Of a stretch of DNA of 64,000 nt, positions 23,055 to 34,345 are shown in pieces. Position numbers and translations under genes: made by a program. Each line of letters starts with the position of its first letter. The first letter of the stretch is position 1. Source of the DNA: Protonemura montana (taxonomy: Eukaryota > Arthropoda > Insecta > Plecoptera > Nemouridae); contig OX387608.1 in the NCBI GenBank assembly GCA_947568835.1, forward strand, positions 9,400,001 through 9,464,000. Direction: 5' to 3'. The notes beneath the pieces are model-generated. The model worked only from the letters and a program-made list of their open reading frames with translations, did no database searches and was not told the origin of the DNA.

Positions 23055-25184
23055 AACAGTACCAATAACACTGACAAAATATGACTGCTTTCACCCAAGT
23101 AACGGGACGTTGGGAAATTGAATTGATCTTCACCAAGGAGGCTGGAACCAGTATAAAAAGTGTGTATCAATGACGCTAGGCTTTGTTAATAAATCGCTCA
23201 CAAAGAGCTATCTAAAAATTTATTTGCGCCGTGAATTATTTGCATTCTTTTTATTTCAATCTCCAATCAAGAGGTTTTCACTAATAAATTAAAACCTGGA
23301 ATATAATTCTCATTGACTTAATGCGTGCCCACCCCTGTTCTAAAATAAACGAAAGATAAGGGAAGATATTTTGTTATCACTCATATTATCTTGTTGTCAC
23401 TTAGCCAAGTCGTTTACATCTTTCAGGTTCGCGTCGTGAAGCTGCCACCCGAGATGCGTCGTGTAGCTGAACTTGGAGCTTAGAGGTAAGAGAATTAAGG
23501 GCTCTCCAGCTCTTAAGGACGCAATTAATTTCCGATTTGACAAGATGAGGTTGTTGTAACAGGAAACCATCTTTTTCGCCATCGCATTTGAATCTCGCTT
23601 AGTTAGCGTTTAAGAGAGGCTTTGGGATCAGATTGATTATTATTACAAACGTATGTACATTTTTATTTTTATTTAAACATTTAATTTAGCAGCCGCCACT
23701 ATTATCTCTCTACCCAATTTGTCTTTTAATATTGGAACCTGAAGGGATGTGGGTTTAAAAAATAAACCGTGATTTTGAGGTTCAAGTTAGTGGTCTCGTT
23801 GACATTTTGTTTGCATTTCCATGTCGCCAAATATTCCGAATATTTTGAAGCAAACCACAGTCTCCAAAACTACTTTCTACGCGTTTTGTCTAAACTTTTC
23901 GGTTTGCAAAGTTCAAAATTTCAGTATGTTGAAGCGATTGAGACGACCTTGTTGAAATCGGCCAGTGAATCAGGATTAACTTTATGTACGCTATGAAAGT
24001 TAACAAAAATTTATCAGAAAGGCACAGAATGGATGACATGTAGGAGATTTTAATTTTAATTTGTAGGATTTTGAGAGAGGGCACCTTTTTTAATTCCTAA
24101 TGCCCATATTTGACGTAACGCCACTGAATATTGCCGTCTCTCTTCAACTCTTGTCGATGCTTAAAAAAAACCAATCTATCAATTATGCAACGTTTATGAA
24201 GTCTTAGTCTAGAATATTTTTCGTAGAGAATCGCCCCCTAGATCATGAAATGTTTAACTTTTTAATGGGAAACCGTTAAAAACCGTTTTCCTTCACGTCA
24301 AGTCACGAGCAGGCCTTGGAAAATGCTTACTAACTTTCTAGTTAATAGGCATCTGGATTATTAAAGACCCATTAGCTTAATTTTATTAACCAAACAGAAA
24401 TTAAGTGCGTATGTATATATAAATATCGATGATTACTGACTTTTTGGTGGTTATTAAAATTGTATCTAATAAAAGCGGAGAATTCCAGGAGAAATCGCCT
24501 TTTAACGCTTCGCGGGATTCATCTTCTTCGTTAAAAATTCTCTCTGGCTTTTGAAAGTTTAATATTAGAGATGTTTTGCTCTTGCAAATTCCGCACGTCC
24601 ATGCTGTCTTGTCTAAAAACTTGAAAGTTTATTTGATAGTTTTTAGCAGGTGCATGAGTACTCCCATGGCTTACCTTCTGCGTGGAATAATGTTTCAGAG
24701 TTCATGCATGCTTTAGAAAGAATTTTATAAGGGAGCTTATATTTTAAAAATTGTGAAACATTTTTGTGCAGTTATCCCACTCTTTTTTATCACAATGCAC
24801 AATTTCTCTGCGTTACAGCTAAATCGTTTGCATAGAGAAGAAAGAATTCAGAGAAATTTCCTCATTTTTCATAACCTACAATTTGAAGTGAGCCATCCTA
24901 TGAAATTCCCCTGTAATGATCTGCGCAAAATATTGCAGCTACATACCTTTTGCGGTAGAAGATATTTTTCATTTTCCACAACCCGATCCCTGAAAATACT
25001 CTGAGAAATTCCGTACAATCGCCTCAGTTGGTATTCTCGTTATTTGTCGAGATCCTTGTTACCTCTCGTCTTTATTCTCGTTTTATTCCAAGGTCTGGTT
25101 TCAAAACTTTCTTATGGCCAGTTTTTCAATTGGCGGTCAAGATGAAAATAGTGGTATCTGATAGTCTTTGATCATGGAGATGAA

Positions 25185-25412
25185 TCATATTTTGTATTGG
25201 ACATTGTAAAAATTGACGTAGACTTTTTGAAACCTGATTCAAATTGCAAGCGCTTGCAATGAGCGGAGTATTTAATTTTGCCCTCTCAAAAATAGATGCC
25301 CAAACGGGGACTCGAACCCCGACCACCACCTACCGCGGGTGCTACTTGGACACGTAATTTTTGAGAGAATTTTAGTCTATCTGATAGAATGACGGGTCTT
25401 TAAGGAGTAGAA
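25185..25412 (-). repeat. tRNA-like repeat T, copy 1 (D arm deleted)
   Basis: The minus strand carries GTCCAAGTAGCACCCGCGG, T arm CGGGGTTCGAGTCCCCG, acceptor TTTGGGC, then the terminator-like ATTTTTGAGAGGG and the flank AATACTCCGCTCATTGCAAG. The tRNA-like part (25297-25351) is only 55 nt because the D arm is missing. It is head to head with the next copy. Confidence 0.7.
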
Positions 25413-25620
25413 CCACAGCCTCTTCACAGCCTCTTGGTTCTACTCTTTACTGATCCGTCATTCTCATCAAAATGCACTAAAATCCTTTCAAAAATTATTT
25501 GTCAAAGTAGCTCAATGGGTTAGAAGCAACACGTCGAAAAGTGGATGTCGGGGTTTGAGTCCTCGTTTGGGCATCAATTTTTGAGAGGGTCACAGTGTTC
25601 CTAATAATAAAAGACCCTAT
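25413..25620 (+). repeat. tRNA-like repeat T, copy 2
   Basis: Leader CTTGGTTCTACTC and GTCATTCTCATC, tRNA-like part 25501-25573 (GTCAAAGTAGCTCAATGGG to CTCGTTTGGGCA), then TTTTTGAGAGGGT and an (AAT)n-like tail. The anticodon stem and B box are diverged, so it is a pseudogene. Confidence 0.7.
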
Positions 25621-25969
25621 GACAATCGTTCTAAACGTGCTATTCTAATGTGTAAATTGCGGTAAACACAGAAATGCATATTATTAGCATCACCCAGAAA
25701 GTAATGACCACTAAATCAAGTTTGTATTTAAAGACTATTATTTAATAGAGTAGTTGTCGACCGATATATACCGATATATAGAAAACTTTATCTCAAAAAC
25801 CTAGGTGCACAGAGTTTCCGTAAAACATTACCATTTCATCTTTTTTTAGCCGACAAACTCAATGGTTAAAACTTGATAGAACTATTTTAACTTCCGTGTT
25901 CTTTCCGAGGAAAATAAATCGGTTCCCTATTGTGCAGCGTAACTTAACATCGAAAAAAAAAAACAGCCC

Positions 25970-26041
25970 TGCCGTGACCCGGATTCGAACCGGGGTTTCT
26001 TCGGCCACAACGAAGGGTACTAACCACTATACGATCACGGC
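25970..26041 (-). tRNA. tRNA-His (anticodon GTG)
   Basis: Read on the minus strand this is a complete 72-nt cloverleaf. The acceptor stem GCCGTGA pairs with TCACGGC, with discriminator A. The D arm has the A-box region TAGTGGTTAGTA. The anticodon stem CTTCG/CGAAG holds the loop TTGTGGC with anticodon GTG. The T arm is CCGGGTTCGAATCCGG-like (B box GGTTCGAATCC). An oligo-T run, T11 on the minus strand at 25953-25963, ends transcription by RNA polymerase III. There is no intron and the CCA is not encoded, as expected for a nuclear eukaryotic gene. The extra G at -1 is added after transcription in this family. Confidence 0.95.
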
Positions 26042-26212
26042 TACTTGGACATGGAAACTTCGGCACGATAAAAATAAAATTGGCTACAGAGCAATATGAC
26101 CACAGGCCGGAACTAATTAGACTGATTATTTGCTGCAACAACGCCATTACACTTCGTAAGTAATGCATGTTGTCGTCAAGGTACACTTTTTGAGGATAGA
26201 TATCAAAAGTCT

Positions 26213-26328
26213 TTTTATTATTATCAACACTATAACCGTCTCAAAAATTGATGCCCAAACGGGGACATAGTTTGGTCCCCGTTTGGGCATCAATTTTTGA
26301 GACGGTTATAGTGTTGATAATAATAAAA
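26213..26328. repeat. Perfect palindrome of tRNA-like repeat T 3' end
   Basis: Arms 26213-26266 and 26275-26328 are 54-nt exact reverse complements with an 8-nt loop. Each arm holds the T-arm/acceptor half (CCCCGTTTGGGCATC), TTTTTGAGACGG and the (AAT)n tail. The right side continues into the flank ATACTGGAGCATTGCATGCG seen in repeat T. Confidence 0.95.
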
Positions 26329-26862
26329 TACTGGAGCATTGCATGCGTTTGCAATTTAAATAAGATTTCATCCTAAGATATCAAAAGTATTGGAGAAAAT
26401 TCGAGAGAATTTAAGGTTAAATTGTTGAAAACAGGACATTCTTTAGTCGTCACTCAAGCATGCCCGGATCTTTGCATCTTTACGACTACATTTCCCTTGT
26501 ACGAAGTTTTGTCTCACAATTTTTGAAGACAATTTGCGTGTATCCTGGTTCAAAAAAACAAAAAAACATGCTTTTCATACAGCAGTTCATTTACTGAGGC
26601 TGTAACAACCTTCAATGAGCAATACCTATATGCGCTGAACCTAAAAAATATTACAACTTTCCAAAAAATGACCAACTGTCCTCACGATTTTTAAAGACAA
26701 TTAGAGAACGCCGGTGAGTACAAAGAAATCGTCTTTACCATAAACTAGACGATACTATAAACGGACATATTTCACAGAGTACTATAGTCTGTGAGTGAAC
26801 CAATTCACATCTACAACAATCTCCACTTACGCCTTGCTATAGACGACGTCCTCCTAACTCAC

Positions 26863-27060
26863 CTGTGCGTTCGCGTCGACGTCGGCGTCTCTGATGTGTA
26901 GCGTTCCCTTGCAAGCGTCGCTCTCGACTGGCAGCGTCGCGACGTCGGCCGATCTATACGACGCCGCGAAGCGTCTCGGCGGCGGGGTTCAAGGGGCAAA
27001 TTCGATCGACCAATCGCTCGGCGTTGTCGACGAGTGGGGAATGCCGATTGGAGGATCGGT
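26863..27060 (-). promoter_or_regulatory. CpG-rich block with strong minus-strand donor; possible untranslated first exon
   Basis: About 200 bp dense in CpG, unlike the surrounding AT-rich DNA. On the minus strand it ends AACGCACAG|GTGAGTTAGG, a consensus 5' splice site (last exon base 26863). No minus-strand frame through it has both a Met and a plausible peptide, so an untranslated first exon at a promoter is the simplest reading. It lies about 10.2 kb upstream of the prohormone-3 coding exon, whose acceptor at 16680 needs such a donor. The upper boundary is approximate. It could also be a relic exon or chance. Confidence 0.35.
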
Positions 27061-28579
27061 TTGTGTAGGTGCTTCTGCCACGTTTGCGTATGCACTGTGT
27101 GGGAGATGTATGTCTTGTTTAACTATGGTGGTGGGTGTTTTTTTTTTAAACGTATACTGCAATTTCATTAATCTTTTTCTATTGTTTCACTCTGATGACG
27201 GTTGGGAGTTGACTCTTTAAAGCTTGGACGTTCTGAATCAACTAGTTTGTGGTTTGCCGGATTTTATATGAGGTAGATGCTTCGGTTTCTACTTAATTCT
27301 AGGAAAACTTTTTAGATTAAAAGCAAGGGCAATCCGGTGCTTACGACGCATCGGTAATTAACTATGTACATATAAAATTATTTTTGGATCCAGTTTGTGT
27401 ACTGTGGTTAAATCTCCTTGGTTGCCATTAAATCGCATGTAAAACCGTCTGCTGTTGTGGGTATAAGCTGATATAATGGAAACAGTGGCGTAGCCAATAG
27501 AGAAAGGGTGAGGTGCCCGTATTTTGCTTTCAGTACAGGAAGAAACGCAAGCACATGCGCCTAACCCGAAGCGCCCTTTTTGCAACTGTTAACATATATT
27601 TGTTTCAATAAATAAGACTTGAGAAATAATTGGGTGCCCCTATACCATCTCTTTTCCAAGAATTGAGATGGTCTGGTTAGAGCAGCAAGTTTTTTCTCGC
27701 ATACACGTAAAAAAAAAAGAAAAAGAAATCAGCGCAGTGGTTCAATTGCGAACAATCAAAGTGAATGCCTTGCATTCTTGAAATTATTTTATGAGCCCAT
27801 GAGAAAGCTCAGAAGAGTTTCAAAAGTTGGCTTGAAACGCGTTGATTTGCTCCAAAATATGACCTTAATTAAACTTTTCCACAGGTGAAGAGGGAAAGGG
27901 TAGAAGGGGGGGGGGGGTTACGCCCCAGTTTTTTTCCGGATAACATGTATATTGCTATTATTTAAAAAATATTTGCCTGCTTTCATTTATTTATCACCAC
28001 AACCCCCTGCCACCCAACTTCAAATCCTGCTTAGACATTTTTAAAAGCATTTGAATTCATCTGTAGATTTAGATGAGCTAGATTATGCGTTCCGGTAAAA
28101 TACAGCTCCATACATGTATTTATTCCAGTTTTTAAACGTGAACGATTGATTCTGGGAAGATTAAAAAAACATGCCGAATTGTGTTGTGTTTCCCTTTAAC
28201 CCGTTAATATTTCAGCTTTATAAAAAAAAAAACCATTAAAAACTAAATTCGAAATTACCGTTCTCTTTCCTCCAACGAAGCATCAATTTGGTTCTCGATT
28301 ATAACTCTGGCCGCTGTATCCGGACATATGGACCCAGCATCAATACCCTTGCGCCAGAGCTGTCCAGAATTATCGCGTTCCTTCCGGCAGTACGTGGTTC
28401 ACTTGGCTTAGAGCTAATAGGTAGCTAAAATCGTTGCTCCTCTTGAGTGAAGAGACATGGATTTGCAGGAAAACAATTTAATGAAAAATATCCGGAGCTT
28501 AGTTCCTTACCGGAAGGTTGGACGTATTGAAAAAACCGGGTTTTTTTAATCTCCAGAGTTATACTGCATTGTGCTAGGC
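27061..28579. other. Non-coding, nothing recognised
   Basis: Upstream side (minus sense) of the CpG-rich donor block. It would hold a promoter if that block is a first exon, but no clear TATA or initiator stands out. Confidence 0.4.
27906..27917 (+). repeat. G12 run
   Basis: Twelve consecutive G within a purine-rich stretch (GGGAAAGGGTAGAA before it). Confidence 0.95.
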
Positions 28580-28791
28580 CATACAAATGACCAGTTCTGT
28601 TAGGCAGAGAGGTTTGAAAGATGAAAGTTAGTACAGCACCTTCATTCACCTTGCTTATTAACCTCAAGACAACAATTATGTGGAGCAATCCTGTTGTTCG
28701 CGTTGTACCGTCCTTTGGATTGGTCTTCTCATGGTCCTCTTTGGCAGAAGCAGGCTTGTTGTCAAAAATAGTGCGCCGTTATACAGTGGCT
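28580..28791 (+). mobile_element. 5S-headed SINE, middle fragment
   Basis: Lacks the 5S head. Starts at AATGACCAGTTCTGTTAGGC and runs through GATGAAAGTTAGTACAGCAC and GTTGTACCGTCCTTTGG to GTGCGCCGTTATAC, with a deletion in the GGGACGTTAAGCC block. Confidence 0.8.
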
Positions 28792-30230
28792 TCGTTATAT
28801 TAATCTATTGTACAAGTAGAATCCTAAAATTATTTTGCATTATCTGGTTTGGAGATTATCAGTTCACATGTATGGGACTCGGGAGATGCTTCCTCAGATG
28901 CGGCTGACAAATAATTTCTTTTGATCACTTTTTTTTTTAAATTTATTTATTTGCTCATGGATCACAATTATCATTATACATTCAAATATAGTGACTAGGA
29001 TATTAAGCTCGTTAGGTTACTAGAATTACATAAAATTTCTTATAACATTTAAAATACTTCGTAGTTCACAAAACAATGGAGAAGAAGTTGTCAACTTTAT
29101 ACAAAGGGTTTAACAATAAAATACTTTTTACTCTGTAACAAAACATTTTGATCAGAGTTATTTTAAAATAGCGTAGGTTGACGTTACTTCTGATGTGAAT
29201 TTCTCTGTTTTGATAAATGAACGCTCGAGGGGATATTCTTGGTAGAAATTTTTATTTTTGTTTCGCCGAGCGCTTTTCTTTGGTCTATAAAAAGATTTGA
29301 TGAAGCCGGTTGCTTCACGATATACCCTCTGGAACGGATTCGTGGACCAGTGGAAACTTTTTTTTCTGCTTTCGTTATTATTAAGTTGGCCGATCGCAAT
29401 TTCAGTTAGATTGTGGTTGAACTTTGCTGTCATTCATTATTGGTATGTAGAGGTACGTCAACCTGCTGGTTATTTTCTTCCTGAGGCTAGTTGAGCTAAA
29501 AAAAGGGTAGAAAATTTAAATATTATGTAATAGTAAGTAAGCTGGTCGCTCTCAAGAATTTAAATAATTATTCGTTATGTTTAAGGTCATCTTCAAGGGT
29601 CATAGAAATACCGTTTTCCAGTGAGATCAGTCTCCGCTCCATGCTGGATTTTGGGCAGTCTAGGAGGGTTTGCTGGACACAAATGACAGAGCTTAGCTAT
29701 TTTCTGGTGGTACATTTGATGTGAAGGCAAGAAGACGTAAGCGAAACATCCCTGAAACAATTAATATATTTATGAAAGTTCGGGATATTTAAATACAAGC
29801 TAATTTGTGGAAGTAATTAAAAGTAAAGTGAACTAATCTGAAACCAATGAGAACCAATACGTCCGTTTGCGGGTCGACCCAGTCAAAACAACAAAATAAT
29901 GCCGTAAAGCACAACCAATCATCCAACCTTGGTCCTGGAAATCATCATGCAACCAAACAAAACGATGAAGCAAACAAACAAACCACAAGCAAAATTTTCA
30001 CTGGCAAAAGTTAAATTGAAATATACGTCTTTTCTCATCAATTTAGTTCATCCAATCAAACCTCGAAAATCCACTACCTTAAAGCTGGCGTTGACCTTGA
30101 AAGCAAACTATTTGAGGTCATGTGGTTAACCTTGAAATCGTATTGGTTCCAAGGATCTCAGCACCGTGACCTCGATACCCTAAACGCAGCATGTAGTCGC
30201 CAAAAATGTGTACCTTTAAAGTCGGTTTAC

Positions 30231-30557
30231 ATTGATTGATTGATTTGTGGTGTCAAACTACGACCAAGCGGGTTCCGGCACGTAGCCTATCGATGAGCAT
30301 CAAGGGGACCACCGGCTTAAACGTCCCTTCCGAAGGACGATACAACGCGAACATCCTCCACAAATCCATGCTGTCAAGAGGTTGTTAAGCAAAGCGAGTA
30401 AATTTGTTGTATTAACTTTCACCCATTCAACTTTTCTCCCGAACAGAATTGATTTTGAGGAAGGCAGCCACCCATCGAATACCTGACCCAGCGCAACGCT
30501 GTTTCACTTCGGTGATCTCACGAAAACCACGGTGTTTCCAACACGCCAAACCGTTCG
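30231..30557 (-). mobile_element. 5S-headed SINE, minus orientation
   Basis: On the minus strand it begins CGAACGGTTTGGCGTGTTGG, then the 5S head (GAGATCACCGAAGTGAAAC) and the body. It ends GACACCACAAATCAATCAAT, the tandem AATC tail typical of this family. The CATCATC segment is deleted. Confidence 0.85.
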
Positions 30558-31559
30558 ATAGGTGCTCCACCCTTCTGCGTTCTAGACACTGTTCTACGTC
30601 ATCGAACCCACGCACGGACGAGCGAAAAGAATCCTGATCTTAAATCTTCGTAAAGATCTTGGAAATGTAGAACCGTCGTTACGAGTCCATCCTCCATCTT
30701 TAAATCCTCACCCCCTCTTTCTTCTTGCTCTCTGGCCGAACGACGGGGCTACAGTGCTTTAACCGGTTGGTCAGCCCATGTGGTCGAGCTATGGCATTAT
30801 CGAGATACCGCAGGCGATCTCGGAATGCCTTTCCCACGAGCTTGCTTTTGTCAGGTACGATTTTTAACAGACGAGGGAAACGTTGAAAATTCATGAACCA
30901 TTTTTTTTTTACCGTCTAGCTTGAGTGAATTCAGCTTAACATGAAATCTACGTATTTGATAGTGACGTGGGGGTTTGATACGTGCTCGTTTGATATTTCT
31001 GTACCTACGTGTATCCAAGTTTTACACGGCTATCCGTGCTTATTTAATTCTGCACTGGATTTTGAAAATGTGGCTTTAGATATCACACTCGGCTTTACTA
31101 GAGCAGTATCCATAATTATAATTTTAATAATAAAAAAAGTATTTTGTAGGTTGATATCCTGGTTTAATCCCTCGGGTTATGCACCTTATATGTATTCAAC
31201 AAAGCTTACATTTTATGATCATGCTTTTTATGCGAACGCCATTACATTTTCGCAGTGAAAATTCAGCGAAAAACAACCTGCTTTTAGTTGAAATATTGAA
31301 AGTAGATTAAACATTAAACTTTCGTCAAATCAGCACGGTTCGCTTTGGCGTCAGTGTGAAAACGTGACCCTTTGATATTTTCACAGCGACAGCGAGTTTT
31401 TCGAAAAGTTTTCATTAATTTCTTTGTCAACTGATTTCGCTTCGTTTTAAATTGCATTCAGAACCTCGGAGAACGCTTTGAATTTTTTTCACTACTGCAA
31501 CAAATTTCCAATAGAACTTTGAGAACTAATTTTGAAAAGAAGTTCAAAGTGATCAAAAG

Positions 31560-31605
31560 TCGGCTTAAATTCAAATGAGTATTTACTCATTTGAATTTAA
31601 GCCGA
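31560..31605. repeat. Perfect 22-bp palindrome, 2-nt loop
   Basis: Arms TCGGCTTAAATTCAAATGAG+TA (31560-31581) and the exact reverse complement (31584-31605) around TT. AT-rich, able to form a cruciform. No match to the other repeats here was seen. Confidence 0.95.
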
Positions 31606-32147
31606 TTAAGCATCAGTCTAAAACAAATGTTCAAATTCCAGTCATGCTCAAGCGAGGAACCGACGTTGAGGTCCATTATCAATCTTCTAGCGCAATTCTC
31701 GTATCCCACCGGGTACATCCAGTGTCATCTTTACCTTTTGTTCTAGTTTATCACATCCTAACGTAAACCGGTTGTCAGCCTCATCGTCTCCTGTCACGCG
31801 ACACTCACTATACCTTTCTCTCCCACGTCAAATTGCCACCTACGGGCCACAAGACATGTGACTTAATCTTTTAACGTTGCCACGTGTGGTGCTCGTGGCA
31901 TTCTAGATTTTTAATAACGTCGTTTCTGTTGCTTTTCCTCGTCACAAGTCACCTGACACGGGGGGTTCCAAGAAACTGCCGAGTAAGGTAATCTAAACTC
32001 ATATTCCATTAATCACATTTTGTTTCGCCTAGCGTTGTGCTTCTCCATGGAGAGACGATATATCGTTAGGCGTGGGCGAGAGACTCCCTGGACCACTGAT
32101 TTCGTGTACCTACCTGTGTTGAATCTAAATTCCATTACCCTACATAC

Positions 32148-32440
32148 CGCTAATATTAAACTGTCTTCGCAAAAAATGGCCGCCTAATGACTACCTAACC
32201 AACTGAAACGAAGAATACTACTGAGTGGAATCGCAGTCGTTTAGATTTAATTTGGTTATTTCTCGCAGATTGGGTAGTTATTATTTTATTTTAGACGTTC
32301 GTTAGAAAAGAACGACCGCAAGCGCCATCGGATGGCACCTACAGTTATCACGTGTGTATAGCCGGCTCGTTTGCTCAGCCTTTAAACTCACCCTATAAAC
32401 CTATAAACTCAATAAACTCAGACCCTATAAACTCAATGAT
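32148..32440 (+). mobile_element. MITE family A
   Basis: CGCTAATATTAAACTGTCTT start, AAAATGGCCGCC, TTTCTCGCAGATT, CGCAAGCGCCATCGGATGG, GCCGGCTCGTTTGCTCAG. The right end has three repeats of the terminal motif CCTATAAACTCAAT. The central part is shorter than in other copies. Confidence 0.75.
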
Positions 32441-32464
32441 AACACGGAAATTTTCGCTACAATC

Positions 32465-32830
32465 GCTAATAAAATACTCCGCGCATTGCAAGCGTTTGCC
32501 ATTTAAATAAGATTTCACAGAAATAAACGCATCCAACGTCAAATTGGAGTTACTCGAGATTGAATGGTTGTGACGTGGTATAGCGCCACTAGAATCAGAG
32601 TGACTGTGAGTATTCACAGATCACAGCCTCATGGTTCTACTCCTTGGAGAACTGTCATTCTCATCACATGCACAAAAATCCTCGCAGAAGTTACGTGTCC
32701 AAATAGCTCAACGGGTTAGAGCAACACCCGCGATAGGTGGAGATCGGGGATCGTGTCCCCGTTTGGGCATCAATTTTTGAGAGGGTTGTAGTGTTCGTAA
32801 TAATAATAAACTACTTCAACGAGTATGCAA
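32465..32830 (+). repeat. tRNA-like repeat T, copy 3
   Basis: Contains AATACTCCGCGCATTGCAAG, the leader CATGGTTCTACTCC, and a full tRNA-like cloverleaf at 32697-32769: acceptor GTCCAAA/TTTGGGC, D stem GCTC/GAGC, anticodon stem CACC/GGTG, T stem CGGGG/CCCCG. TTTTT follows within 5 nt. The anticodon loop CGCGATA lacks T33 and the T loop is ATCGTGT, so normal translation use is unlikely. Confidence 0.7.
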
Positions 32831-32902
32831 ACGTGCAATGCAATTTCGCGTTACATGAATTGCGCATTAGAATAAAAACAAGTCACTATAGTGACTATAA
32901 CC

Positions 32903-33302
32903 GTTGAGTGTAGGTTATAGGTAGAGAAACAACGTCAATGTTACAGTCTCTGCGTGAAAAATGGCTTCCTTACCGACAAAAATGCAGAGTACCGGAACGT
33001 CACGTTAAGTGGAGCCACTGTCGGATGAAATTTAATTTCGATATTTATAGTAGGTTACTCGCTTTTTAATATCGTTACGTGTATATCAATCGTTGAGGTA
33101 AACATTGATGGAGATTTTTTGAACATGAAAAGTCTCAAAAGCGAGTTAACCTACGAGAAATATCGAAATTAAAATTCATACGACAGTGGCTCCACTTAAC
33201 GTGATGTTCCGGTACTCTGCATTTTTGTCGGTAAGGTAGTCATCTTTCACGCAGAGACTTTAACATTGACGTTGTTTCTCTACCTATAACCTATACTCAA
33301 CG
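32903..33302. repeat. Long inverted repeat built from MITE family A left ends
   Basis: Arms of about 165-170 bp (32903-33068 and 33131-33302) are near-perfect reverse complements around a spacer of about 60 bp. Both arms contain the family left-end order (TATAGGTAG, GTCAATGTTA, AAAATGGCTTCC-like, TTACCGACAAAAATG, CACTTAACGTGA on the reverse arm). The structure could extrude as a large hairpin. Confidence 0.85.
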
Positions 33303-33889
33303 CTATAACCTAACGTCAACTACATTCCTTAGTTCAGCTGCCCATGATTTTAAGCCTACCCAGCCGGCCGCAAGAACAGCAAGAAATATTCCTAGAACGC
33401 TCCAGGTATCTTCAGGTGAAATGATCTATCTATCCACGTATCTTGAGTCCCGTTCTCAGGTGTTTCTTCCTACTTTTCCAACGGCTCTCGCGTAACAAGC
33501 TTGTGAATAATGTCTCGTTGTCTCCGTCCTTACGTCGTCGTTTATTCCGGGAAGACGTCGCGCTCTACCCCTATTTCTTGCTTTTCCACATTAAGTTCGT
33601 ACGGATGAAGATGCAACGAAGATGGAACCAAATGTCAGATGTACAAGGATCCATATCCGCGGAGTGGGAGGTAGCTGTTCAAAGAGGACGACGAACACAC
33701 CGGAGTTCTGTAGATATAGTACATGGCACTTAAAACAAGGTGTTGAATTTCATAAATATATACATTTTAAAGTTTGACGCCAAGTCTCTTTGTTAGTAGG
33801 TACCTACAAAGGAGTGATTACTTCGCTATTGTGCTGAAATAATCTGAGAAAGAACCTAATATCGAAACATGGATGTCAATAATACAGAT

Positions 33890-34000
33890 TAATTGAGCGT
33901 AAACCAGTCTCAAATGCAAGTTATCTGCAAGAATAAGAAAAATTATCATTTTTATAACAATCGAAATCATGGTCTAGGCGGCCACTATTAAAGTTGGTAA
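33890..34000 (-). mobile_element. MITE family A fragment
   Basis: Minus-strand match to AAACCAGTCTCAAATGCAAG and TTATCTGCAAGAA, then GGCGGCCACT. Only about a third of the element remains. Confidence 0.5.
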
Positions 34001-34167
34001 GTGGCGAACGGGCGCAAATTTTACTATCGCTGAGACTCTGGCTTAACCTACAAAAGTGCCAAAATTCTCATGGCATTTTTATATGGCGCGGAAATCCGCT
34101 CCATAAGACTCAAAAACGGAACTTCCAACATACTTTACATTGGCTCTTAGACACCCTGTAAATCTTA

Positions 34168-34345
34168 GAGTATTAACATTGAGTTTATATGTAAATTCAG
34201 AGGGCCAGCACCAATGTTAATCTGTCTTCACGAAAAATTGCCCCTAAATGACTCTTCTAGGTGGAGTCACCGTCCTTTTGAGTGTTAAGAAATTTTACTT
34301 TGTTATTTCTCGCAGATTCCTCGCATTTAAGACTAGTTCGATGGT
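34168..34345 (+). mobile_element. MITE family A, left part
   Basis: Starts ACATTGAGTTTATATG (terminal motif), GGCCAGCACCAATGTTAATC, GAGTCACCGTCCTTTTGAGT, CAGATTCCTCGCATTTAAGA, then stops. Confidence 0.65.

Larger units (their letters stand above)
21401..25184. other. Non-coding apart from the 22.6-kb ORF and repeat unit
   Basis: AT-rich. Apart from the repeat unit at 22040-22215 and the weak ORF at 22560-23054, nothing was recognised. Confidence 0.5.
28792..32147. other. Non-coding with one SINE and one palindrome
   Basis: Short frames only. ORFs at 30427-30637 are inside or beside the SINE. Nothing else recognised. Confidence 0.5.

Noticed and set aside
30427-30637. Paired 62-codon frames on both strands
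   Set aside because: Lie in and beside a SINE copy; not protein coding.
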